Source: Blautia pseudococcoides
Lineage (GTDB): Bacteria; Bacillota; Clostridia; Lachnospirales; Lachnospiraceae
Assembly (NCBI RefSeq): GCF_001689125.2
Contig: NZ_CP015405.2
Coordinates: 124,001-188,000 of the forward strand
Direction: 5' to 3'
Length of the DNA: 64,000 nucleotides
In this document: one piece after another, positions 30,806 through 38,955 of the stretch
Layout of the letters: every line of letters starts with the position of its first letter
Position numbering within the stretch: the first letter of the stretch is position 1
Notes under the pieces: generated by a model
What the model was told of the DNA's origin: nothing
Databases searched by the model: none
Seen by the model: only the letters and a program-made list of their open reading frames with translations
Translations under genes and position numbers: made by a program

Positions 30806-31276
30806 ATGTATACCACATACGAATTTTACGTTACACGCTATTTTGGCGATATGATCCCGGAAGATGTATTTGAAAAATTCTGTCAGCGGTCTTGTGATGA
30901 AATTGACGTTATCACATTTGACAGGCTGGTAGAAGGATTTCCGACTGATGAAAGAGCAGCGGCCAGGGTGCAGAGAGCAATATGCGCCCTGGCTGAATTG
31001 TTTTACCGGATAGATGCAGAAGATAGAAAAGCAGAGGAATCTACTGGTATCATCCACAAAGAGGACGGAACGGTGATAGGAAAGCAGATAACCGCCGTGT
31101 CATCCGGGAACGAGTCTATACATTATGCTGTGGGACAAGGTACAACAATCAGTACCATAACAACAGCGGTAAAAGATGTGAAATCGCGCAGAAAGTTGGA
31201 ATACGACACAGTAAGGGAATACCTTACCGGCGTTAAAGATAATAAAGGAGAGTTGCTATTATATGCAGGATTGTAA
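30806..31276 (+). CDS. Head-tail connector protein (gp6/adaptor-like)
   Basis: A 156-residue protein after the capsid gene. It begins MYTTYEFYVTRYFGDMIPED and contains AAARVQRAICALAELFYRID, the helical pattern of phage head-tail adaptors. It overlaps the zincin gene by 14 bp. Confidence 0.75.
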   Translation: MYTTYEFYVTRYFGDMIPEDVFEKFCQRSCDEIDVITFDRLVEGFPTDERAAARVQRAICALAELFYRIDAEDRKAEESTGIIHKEDGTVIGKQITAVSSGNESIHYAVGQGTTISTITTAVKDVKSRRKLEYDTVREYLTGVKDNKGELLLYAGL

Positions 31277-31610
31277 AATTAATGTTTTAGGGACAAAATA
31301 TAGTCTATTTTTCCGTAAGAGAGATGAGGACGAAGGATTAAAAGAAAATGATGGGTACTGTGACAAAACCAGTAAAGAACTTGTGATTTGTGTCCATGAA
31401 CCAGAATTAAATTCAGTCAAGAATCTTGAGGTTTACGAAAAGAAAGTGGCGCGACATGAGATTATTCATGCCTTTATTGAGGAAAGCGGGCTTTCTGAAA
31501 ATACTTTTATATGTAAAGAAGGATGGGCGAAGAATGAAGAGATGGTTGACTGGATGGCCGCTCAGCTTCCAAAAATATTCGTAGCATTTTCAAAAGCTGA
31601 TGTGATGTGA
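31263..31610 (+). CDS. Zincin-like metallopeptidase, second of two paralogues
   Basis: A 115-residue protein inserted between connector genes. It has RHEIIHAFIEESGL (HExxH plus Glu) and matches the protein at 23588-23911 through most of its length. Being in the head-connector block suggests a role in virion maturation or in the particle. Start by ATG inside the previous gene's end, after AAAGGAG. Confidence 0.72.
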   Translation: MQDCKINVLGTKYSLFFRKRDEDEGLKENDGYCDKTSKELVICVHEPELNSVKNLEVYEKKVARHEIIHAFIEESGLSENTFICKEGWAKNEEMVDWMAAQLPKIFVAFSKADVM

Positions 31611-31620
31611 GGCGATTTTC

Positions 31621-32070
31621 ATGTATGATAGCACAATTACAATGTTTAACCGTAGCGGCAGTGAAAAGAAAGGCTTTGTTTGGTTCCCGACTGTCATTGA
31701 TGGCGTATACCTTATCATAGACAAGGGTGCTGGTATGGTCAAAACCGGGCTGGCAGAAGCGAATAAGGCTAACCTGCATATCCAGTATATATCTGTAGGC
31801 GGAAAGGTACTGGTGGTCGGAAAACCGTACATGCTGCCGAAAGAGTGGAATGCGCAGTTGGATGAGGAAAAAGCGACCTCAATTACATTCAACGAGGGAT
31901 GTGACTTCTTTATTGAGGGCGAATACCCGGAAGATGTGATTCAAGACGACGATATATTATATACGGATGGCCTATTTTCCTGCATGAAAGCCAAACGGGA
32001 CAATGTATTTAAACTCAACACAGTAGGCAAGTACACCCTCATACCCCACTTTGAGATTGGCGGTGAGTAA
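31621..32070 (+). CDS. Head-completion type protein (DUF6751-like)
   Basis: A 149-residue beta-rich protein (STITMFNRSGSEKKGFVWFP, VYLIIDKGAGMV, SITFNEGCDFFIEG) in the usual head-completion slot of A118/SPP1-type phages. It ends at the base before the next ATG. The precise function is inferred from position. Confidence 0.65.
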   Translation: MYDSTITMFNRSGSEKKGFVWFPTVIDGVYLIIDKGAGMVKTGLAEANKANLHIQYISVGGKVLVVGKPYMLPKEWNAQLDEEKATSITFNEGCDFFIEGEYPEDVIQDDDILYTDGLFSCMKAKRDNVFKLNTVGKYTLIPHFEIGGE

Positions 32071-32517
32071 ATGGCCCGGAAGCATTTTAAGGATTTTTCC
32101 GTCGAGAAAATGAATGTCAAAATCAAGCTCGATATGAGCGGATTAGACGAAGCCATACAGCGCGCCCAGTACGCTCTTGACGGTGCAATCATGCATAGTA
32201 TGATACCTTTTATGCCAAAAGTTAGCGGGAACTTTATAGAGCGTACTGTAGCAAAAAGCGCATCTGTTCAGGGTACAGGAATCGTCTATGCCGGAGTAGG
32301 ACCCGAAGGGCGTTTTTTATATGAAGGAAAAGTTATGGTCGACCCCGTGACGGGCAGCACATACGCAAGGCCAGGAGCAAAGAAGATTGTAACTGAAAGA
32401 GAGTTGAACTATAACAAACTGGCGAATCCAGACGTACAGAAAGAATGGTTCCTCGCGGCGAAAAGGAAAGACATGAAAGAGTGGGAAGATGCAATGAATA
32501 GGGCAATAAAGGGGTGA
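32071..32517 (+). CDS. Minor capsid/HK97 gp10-like protein
   Basis: A 148-residue protein with IQRAQYALDGAIMHSMIPFM and VYAGVGPEGRFLYEGKVMVD, the pattern of Minor_capsid_2/gp10-type head-tail joining proteins. It begins immediately after the preceding stop and has a GGCGG ribosome site. Confidence 0.75.
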   Translation: MARKHFKDFSVEKMNVKIKLDMSGLDEAIQRAQYALDGAIMHSMIPFMPKVSGNFIERTVAKSASVQGTGIVYAGVGPEGRFLYEGKVMVDPVTGSTYARPGAKKIVTERELNYNKLANPDVQKEWFLAAKRKDMKEWEDAMNRAIKG

Positions 32518-32521
32518 GAGC

Positions 32522-33010
32522 GTGGCAAATGTAAAATATGATACCAGTGGTTCGGCCTATCTGACAAAAATTATTGATACCCTTCTGAATCAGTTCCCGG
32601 GATGGGGCGACGAAGAGGTGGTATTCTCCTTTGTGGAAGAGGAATCTGGTGTAGGATGGTTCCCGGTGTCCGGTGCAATCATCGAGTCGGAGAAGAAGAC
32701 CATATGCGGAGAGGTGAAGCAGAAGTGCCAATATCCATTTTTTGTACTTTACCGCATGGGAAAATCATCGGAATCTACACGCATCAGTGTGAAAGAGAAG
32801 CTGGACATGTTGGGTGCATGGCTGGAACAGCAGGAAGTGATAATTACAGGTGAAAAATACAGATTAAAGAGCTACCCCGATACAGGGGATAGAAAAATCA
32901 AATCAATCAGAAGGACAACCCCGGCGTACAATTCTCAGACATATGATAATGGAATTTACGACTGGGTTGTTTATATAACCGTACAATACGAAAACAACTA
33001 TTTTGAGTAA
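32522..33010 (+). CDS. Tail terminator-like/minor capsid 3-type protein
   Basis: A 162-residue protein starting at a GTG (32522) after GGGGTGAGAG. It contains GWFPVSGAIIESEKK and CQYPFFVLYRMG, and near its end DWVVYITVQYENNYFE. Order and content match the tail-terminator slot before the tail tube gene. Confidence 0.7.
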   Translation: MANVKYDTSGSAYLTKIIDTLLNQFPGWGDEEVVFSFVEEESGVGWFPVSGAIIESEKKTICGEVKQKCQYPFFVLYRMGKSSESTRISVKEKLDMLGAWLEQQEVIITGEKYRLKSYPDTGDRKIKSIRRTTPAYNSQTYDNGIYDWVVYITVQYENNYFE

Positions 33011-33024
33011 AGGAGAATGACAAT

Positions 33025-33516
33025 ATGAAAGCTGAAAGACAGTACCTTGCACACCTTATTGATGCTGCTTTTGACACAACTTATGCAGCGAGCACTTATG
33101 TTAGGCTGGGGGATGATCTGGAAGAATTTAACGAGGAGCTTAACCCAGAAGTCGAAACGAAAAAAAATATATTAGGAAGCCAGAGCGTACAGCATTCTGG
33201 GTATGAGGTAAGTTCAGAGGTTTCCCCCTATTATTACTCATATGATGATAAGTTATCAGAAAAAATCATGGATATAGCAATGAACAGGAAGAAGGGGGAT
33301 GCATGTAAGACCTCACAGGTAGATGTACTGCTGGAGGCTGATGGGACCGTCCTTAAGGCATGGCGTGAGGACGTATATGTGATTCCTGATTCTGTAGGCG
33401 GTGATACAACAGGAGTGCAGATACCATTCACTGTATATAATGCCGGAAATCGTGTGGAAGGTAAATTTGATTTAAGCACAAAGAAATTTACAGCAGGGTC
33501 CAGTAATGAAGCATGA
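33025..33516 (+). CDS. Major tail tube protein
   Basis: A 163-residue protein with LGDDLEEFNEELNPEVETKK and ILGSQSVQHSGYEVSSEVSP, matching tail tube proteins of A118-type phages, and a strand-rich C-terminus (VQIPFTVYNAGNRVEGKFDL). AAAGGAG lies before the ATG. It forms the tube of the non-contractile tail. Confidence 0.82.
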   Translation: MKAERQYLAHLIDAAFDTTYAASTYVRLGDDLEEFNEELNPEVETKKNILGSQSVQHSGYEVSSEVSPYYYSYDDKLSEKIMDIAMNRKKGDACKTSQVDVLLEADGTVLKAWREDVYVIPDSVGGDTTGVQIPFTVYNAGNRVEGKFDLSTKKFTAGSSNEA

Positions 33517-33601
33517 ACGTTACTGAACGCAGTTAAAAAAGCATATTTTGAATCGCTGAGTAACAATGAACTTTTAATTGGCCCAGAAAAGGAGTTAGAG
33601 T

Positions 33602-34060
33602 ATGAGCAACAAATTAGTGAAACCAAATTCACAGATAGCGAATAGAAATGAAGAAGAACTGATTATTAATACCGGCACGAAAAAATATGTGATCAAAGAT
33701 GAACACAGACGGCCGATGGGAGAATTCTTTTGGAATCCGTCCGATACTGGTATCTTAAGCCGATATAATGACGTAGTTACATTTTTTAACAACCTCGACC
33801 TGAAAGAGGGCGAAGATGCAGAAAAATTTATTGTTGATGCAGACAAAGGAATTGTGGAAAAAATGTCCTATTTGCTAAACGAAGACACCAGCACTTCTTT
33901 ATTCAGTAAAGTGGCGCCATTGTCCATGTTGGCTAATGGGAATGTATATGCCTTTGAAGTTTTGGAACAGATTGCGAGTTTAGTCGAAAAAGAAAGTAAA
34001 ATCAGGGTGAACAGAGCGAATACAAGGGTAAATAAATACACAAGGAAGTATCATAACTAA
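33602..34060 (+). CDS. Tail assembly chaperone-like protein
   Basis: A 152-residue protein between the tail tube and Gp15 genes, the usual place of the tail assembly chaperone. It is helical in its second half and ends basic (RANTRVNKYTRKYHN). Its stop shares one base with the next start, so it may be coupled with Gp15 much as gpG/gpT-type proteins are; I see no slippery frameshift site. Confidence 0.7.
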   Translation: MSNKLVKPNSQIANRNEEELIINTGTKKYVIKDEHRRPMGEFFWNPSDTGILSRYNDVVTFFNNLDLKEGEDAEKFIVDADKGIVEKMSYLLNEDTSTSLFSKVAPLSMLANGNVYAFEVLEQIASLVEKESKIRVNRANTRVNKYTRKYHN

Positions 34061-34665
34061 TGGATGTATGGGAACTTCCAAAATCTTTGAACGTTTGTGG
34101 TAAAGATTATAAGATACGAACCGATTTTCGTGAAATCGTTGATATCCTTAGAGCTTTTAACGATCCTGATTTAAATGACACAGATAAGATTTTGACAATG
34201 ATTGACATACTCTATGTTGATATTGAAATTGTCGAAAATATGGGGACAATATATGTTCTGTCCGACGGAAATCCTCTGACACAGGAAGCGGTGACAGAGG
34301 CCATACAAAAGGGTGTGGAATTTATTGAAGCAGGAACCGAAGGCGATAATAAGCCCAAACCGCGCGTTATGGATTGGGAACAGGACGCCCCTTTGATTTT
34401 TCCATCTGTAAATAAAATGATTGGACACGATGTGAGGGCATTAAAATATATGCACTGGTGGACGTTTCTGGGGTACTTTATGGAAATACCAGACGGTACA
34501 TTTTTACAGGTGATAAATATCCGTCAGAAAAAAAATAGTAAGTCTAAGATGGAAAAATGGGAGAAGAAATTCTATAACGAAAACCGTAAATTATGTGATC
34601 TTGACAAACGGCTCTCAAAGGCAGAACAGGAAGAACGGGACAAGCTGAATAAAATGCTTGGATAG
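34060..34665 (+). CDS. Bacteriophage Gp15-like tail assembly protein
   Basis: A 201-residue protein of the Gp15 family (CGKDYKIRTDFREIVDILRA, YMHWWTFLGYFMEIPDGTFL). The C-terminus is Lys-rich and charged. It lies directly before the tape measure gene, as Gp15 does in related phages, and probably helps tail assembly. Confidence 0.8.
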   Translation: MDVWELPKSLNVCGKDYKIRTDFREIVDILRAFNDPDLNDTDKILTMIDILYVDIEIVENMGTIYVLSDGNPLTQEAVTEAIQKGVEFIEAGTEGDNKPKPRVMDWEQDAPLIFPSVNKMIGHDVRALKYMHWWTFLGYFMEIPDGTFLQVINIRQKKNSKSKMEKWEKKFYNENRKLCDLDKRLSKAEQEERDKLNKMLG

Positions 34666-34679
34666 CAGGGGGTGGCAGG

Positions 34680-37600
34680 ATGGAAGATGGCTCCATTATC
34701 ATTGATTCGTCAATCGATACAGATGGCGTAAAAGCTGGAGCAGATAATATAAAGGACATACTCAAAAGCCTGGTACTGTCATGTGATAAGCTGCGCGCAT
34801 CAATAGACGCGCTCTCTGCATCCATGTCAGAAGGGTTTAAAAGTGTTGGCGGCGGTGCAAAAGAGGCTACAAATGGAATAAAAGAGTTAGAAAACGCGGA
34901 AAAAAAGGCAAAAAAGCAGGCAGAAGATTTAAACGATATCCATATAGAACGGTCTGGAAAAGGCGGATATGATCCCAAAGTTATGGAATATGTAGAAAAC
35001 TATGCGAATAAAGCATCCAGCGCAATAGACAACCTAAAGACAAAAGCAGAAGAATACAAGCGACAACTGAGAGAGCTTGAAGAAGCAGGAAAATATTTCG
35101 ATAACAGTGACGAGTACAATGAAGTATATATCAAATTGCAGGATATAAATGGACAGATAAGAGAGTACAAGAAGAACCTTAATGATATGGCGTACGGCGG
35201 AAAATTGACAAGCTTGGATAATGAATTGGACTCATTAGCGAAAAGAACTAGAACTGTAGCGGAGGAAACCAGATATTATGAACTGAAGCTAAAACAGCTC
35301 GCGTCTGAAAATCTAGGGTTTGGAGACGAAGAATACGACAGTGTATACCAAAAACTTCAAAAAGCAAGAGCTGCTGAAAAGGAGTACAAGAAAAGTCTTA
35401 ATGATACCAGCAATGAACAGAAGCGTTCTACAAAGACTGGAAAAACTTTGGCAGTAGCACTTGGCGGATTGGCGAAACGTGTAAATAAGCTGACGTTTCA
35501 TGCGTTTACTCTGAGCAAATCTCTTATGCTGCGTGGCGTGCGCGGCGCTGTTAATGGTGTTTCTGCTGGATTTAAGAAGCTTACAAGTATATTACATAGG
35601 ACGAACAAAGAATCAAATAAATTCGGCATGGGCAGGATGCTGGGAATGTCCGTCATGTACAGCACAGTTTTTAAAGTCCTGTATGGAATCACCACGGCAA
35701 TAAAGGAGGGGCTTGTAAGCCTGTCTCAGTATTCTGACGAGACAAATAAGAGTTTGTCCATGCTACTATCTGCATTAACACGCTTAAAAAATAGTGTCGC
35801 TACGGCATTCGCTCCACTTATAAGTGCAGTTGCGCCGATATTAACGAAATTTATTAACCTTCTGTCTCAAGCCATAACATACGTTGGAATGTTTATTGCG
35901 GCGCTTACTGGAAAAAACAGTTTCACAAGGGCAAAGGCAGTACAGCAGGACTTCGCCGACACTTACGGGGAGACAGCAAAGAACGCGGATAAGGCTACAA
36001 ATTCTATCAATGACCAGTCTGATGCGCTGAAAGACGCAGCGGACGAGGCGGAAGGCTATCTCTCCCCCATTGACGAGATCAACAAAATCCAAAAGAAGAT
36101 CACTGATACATCTAAAAACAGTGGAAATGACAGCGGAATCAGTACACCCGATACTGGGCTAAAGCCAGAGGACATGTTTGAAACAGTGCCGATAGATAAT
36201 GCGATCCAGGATTTTGCAAAACGATTGAAAGACCTTATCAAATCAGGTGATTTTGAGGAGATAGGGCGTATCCTTGGAGAAAAAATCAACGGTGCGGTTA
36301 AGAAGATAACTGATTTTATTGACTGGAAAAACTGCGGTGGTGTTATCACCAACTTCATCAATAAATTTTGCGATCTTTTTAATAGCCTTGTGAAGACTAT
36401 TAACTGGGAAGCAATAGGGCGAATGTTCGGAACCGGCATTAATACCCTTGTCAATACTCTTTATCTGTTGTTCACGGGTATTGACTGGGAGGACTGTGGC
36501 AGGGCATTAGCAGATGGGATTTATGGGATATTTGACGAAATAAAGTGGGACAAGTTGGGCCTGACATTGGCTGAGGGGCTTAATACAGTTATCAAGTTTC
36601 TTCTTGGATTTGCGAACCGGATGGAGAAATTTGAGACGTGGAAAAAGATTGGAAAATCATTAGCTTCTGGACTGATGAATGCCATTAATAATATCGAGAT
36701 TGAAAATCTAGGTACTGCGCTTGGAAAGATAATCCAGGGATTCATACACTTGGCTAGCAATTTCGTCGATGGAATCACATTCGGAACGCTGGGGGCAAAG
36801 ATAGGCAGATCACTCACAAACATGATCCATGAAATTGATCTGTCAGAATTTGCTTGGACACTTGCCACTGCAATAACCGGAATAATAAAAGAAATCCATA
36901 ATTTTATTGATGAAATCGACTGGGATTCTTTAGGAAATAAAATAGTTGATTCCCTGAATACATTCTTTTCTACTTTTGGATGGGAAGAAGTTGGAACTAC
37001 AATCAGTGATGCGGTTATAAAGCTTCTTGATTTATTGATAAAAATTGTAAATGACACCAGATGGGATGAATTTGGAGAGAATGTCGCGAAAATGCTTGAA
37101 TCAATTGACTGGGGTGGGATCCTTAGCAGGCTATGGGAATTGATAAAAGGTATTTTCGTTAAGGGATTAGGCGGATTCCTTTCGGGGCTGGAAACTAATA
37201 CACCGGGTAAGATTGCGGCAACTATTGCTAAGATCATTATGGCGATAGGGATAGCAGGTAAAGTATTGGGATTTATAGGCGATATAGCTCATGCACTTGG
37301 AAGTACACAGGCTACTGGTATACTTGGCGGAGCAGTTACCGTATTAAAAAAATTCCTTGGCGGGAAGGATGGAATAGCAGGAATTTTCGCTAAGGGCGGA
37401 AAAATAATGACTGCTATCACTGGCGGACTCGGAACAGTTTCAACTGTTCTCGGAAATGGAATAAAAGCGATTGGTGGCGCATTGGCAACAACAGGCCCCT
37501 GGGGAATCATTATAGTGGCGGCTGTCGCCGCACTTATCGCTGTTATATGCAACTGGGACAAAGTAAAGAAATTCTTTACCGAAGATCTCCCCAATTGGTG

Positions 37601-38573
37601 GAATTCATCTGTTGCTCCTAAATTTACTGCAGCAAAAGATTGGGTAGTGCAGAAATCCACAGAATTAAAAGACGGAACTATAAAGCAGATAGATACGTTA
37701 AAGACAAATATAGGAGAAGCTTTTGAGGTGGTAAAGACATCTGCTCAGAACAAAATGGCTGCGGCAAAGGAAAAAGTCGTAAGCATTGCGTCAAGTATGA
37801 AATCAGGTGCCGTGGAAAAGATAAGCAATTTAAAAGAGTCTGCGTCAACGAAATGGAATGAATTAAGGGATAATACGGCAAGTAAATGGCAGAGTATAAA
37901 AGCTTCAGTTTCCGAATCGGCCGCCTCACTTGCAAAAGAGTCTAAAAGCAAAATCACAGAACTGAAGAGTGGTATTGCGGAGCAGTGGAAGCAAGCTTTA
38001 AGCGAAACAAATTCAAAATGGAAGTCCATGAAAGAAAGCGTAACAAATGGGGCCAAAAATATGCAGAGTGGAGCAATATCTCCGCTTAAAATGATCGCTC
38101 AATCATTCAAAAGTACATTTTCAAGCCTTGTCGGTATCGTGACCAGACCGTTCCAACAGATTGTTTCCGCGGCGTCGAGTTTAGCAAGTAGGATATCCAG
38201 CATCATAAATAGCATCAGGTATAGTTTTAGCTCCATAACCAGTATGGGTTCTGGATTAAGCTTTAGCAGTTATTCCTACCGTCCCAGAAGTTACACTATG
38301 CCGCGTTTGGCAAGCGGTACAGTGGTTCCAAGGCGTGCCGGTGAATTTGCTGCTATTTTGGGGGATAACAACAAAGAGGCAGAAGTCGTATCACCCCTTT
38401 CCACCATGAAGAAAGCGTTTAAAGAAGCCTACAGGGAAATGGGAGGAAATGCAGGAGCAAGAACCTATAATGTAAAAGCTGACGTGCAGCGCAGGACGCT
38501 ATTTGAACTCGTGATTGATGAAGCAAAAATGAGGCGGACTCAATCCGGCGTCAATCCATTTGATTTAGTATAG
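34680..38573 (+). CDS. Tape measure protein
   Basis: The longest gene, 1297 residues, setting tail length. Residues about 1-250 are coiled coil. Hydrophobic segments occur near 380-410 and 840-960. Residues about 500-820 hold a series of roughly 40-residue repeats of the form IDWxxxGxxLAxGINxxxxxx, with Trp and Gly conserved. A second coiled region (residues 990-1150) is followed by a Ser-rich region and a C-terminus VPRRAGEFAAILGDNNKEAE typical of siphovirus tape measures. GGGGGTGG precedes the ATG. Confidence 0.92.
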   Translation: MEDGSIIIDSSIDTDGVKAGADNIKDILKSLVLSCDKLRASIDALSASMSEGFKSVGGGAKEATNGIKELENAEKKAKKQAEDLNDIHIERSGKGGYDPKVMEYVENYANKASSAIDNLKTKAEEYKRQLRELEEAGKYFDNSDEYNEVYIKLQDINGQIREYKKNLNDMAYGGKLTSLDNELDSLAKRTRTVAEETRYYELKLKQLASENLGFGDEEYDSVYQKLQKARAAEKEYKKSLNDTSNEQKRSTKTGKTLAVALGGLAKRVNKLTFHAFTLSKSLMLRGVRGAVNGVSAGFKKLTSILHRTNKESNKFGMGRMLGMSVMYSTVFKVLYGITTAIKEGLVSLSQYSDETNKSLSMLLSALTRLKNSVATAFAPLISAVAPILTKFINLLSQAITYVGMFIAALTGKNSFTRAKAVQQDFADTYGETAKNADKATNSINDQSDALKDAADEAEGYLSPIDEINKIQKKITDTSKNSGNDSGISTPDTGLKPEDMFETVPIDNAIQDFAKRLKDLIKSGDFEEIGRILGEKINGAVKKITDFIDWKNCGGVITNFINKFCDLFNSLVKTINWEAIGRMFGTGINTLVNTLYLLFTGIDWEDCGRALADGIYGIFDEIKWDKLGLTLAEGLNTVIKFLLGFANRMEKFETWKKIGKSLASGLMNAINNIEIENLGTALGKIIQGFIHLASNFVDGITFGTLGAKIGRSLTNMIHEIDLSEFAWTLATAITGIIKEIHNFIDEIDWDSLGNKIVDSLNTFFSTFGWEEVGTTISDAVIKLLDLLIKIVNDTRWDEFGENVAKMLESIDWGGILSRLWELIKGIFVKGLGGFLSGLETNTPGKIAATIAKIIMAIGIAGKVLGFIGDIAHALGSTQATGILGGAVTVLKKFLGGKDGIAGIFAKGGKIMTAITGGLGTVSTVLGNGIKAIGGALATTGPWGIIIVAAVAALIAVICNWDKVKKFFTEDLPNWWNSSVAPKFTAAKDWVVQKSTELKDGTIKQIDTLKTNIGEAFEVVKTSAQNKMAAAKEKVVSIASSMKSGAVEKISNLKESASTKWNELRDNTASKWQSIKASVSESAASLAKESKSKITELKSGIAEQWKQALSETNSKWKSMKESVTNGAKNMQSGAISPLKMIAQSFKSTFSSLVGIVTRPFQQIVSAASSLASRISSIINSIRYSFSSITSMGSGLSFSSYSYRPRSYTMPRLASGTVVPRRAGEFAAILGDNNKEAEVVSPLSTMKKAFKEAYREMGGNAGARTYNVKADVQRRTLFELVIDEAKMRRTQSGVNPFDLV

Positions 38574-38583
38574 GAGGGCAAAC

Positions 38584-38955
38584 ATGGAGCAATTTGAAAT
38601 AAATGGGGTGGCGGTTGCCGCCCCATCTACATATAGTCCAGTCTTTGCAACTACATCGACAGAAGATAGCGACAGATCGCAGGATGGCGTTATGCATAAC
38701 ACCCCTATGTTTACAATTGGAGGATATGATACAACCTGGGACTACCTTAGTTGGGAGGAGATAGCGAATATACTTAATCAGTGTATTGGCAGAGGCAGCG
38801 TGTTGCTTCACTATCCCAATCCGCGAATCCCGGGTCAATGGCAGGATGGTGAATTTTACTGTTCCAATTTTAATATGGATGCACAAACCCTTGAAGAAGG
38901 GTTTGAAATTTGGGAAGGGTTACAAATCAATTTCAGGAGTGTGAATCCAGAGTGA
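38584..38955 (+). CDS. Tail protein in the distal-tail slot
   Basis: A 123-residue protein after the tape measure gene (FEINGVAVAAPSTYSPVF, WDYLSWEEIANILNQCIG). It is strand-rich and resembles short distal tail proteins of Clostridia phages (DUF6711-like). It overlaps the next gene by 4 bp if that gene starts at the GTG 38952. Confidence 0.65.
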   Translation: MEQFEINGVAVAAPSTYSPVFATTSTEDSDRSQDGVMHNTPMFTIGGYDTTWDYLSWEEIANILNQCIGRGSVLLHYPNPRIPGQWQDGEFYCSNFNMDAQTLEEGFEIWEGLQINFRSVNPE

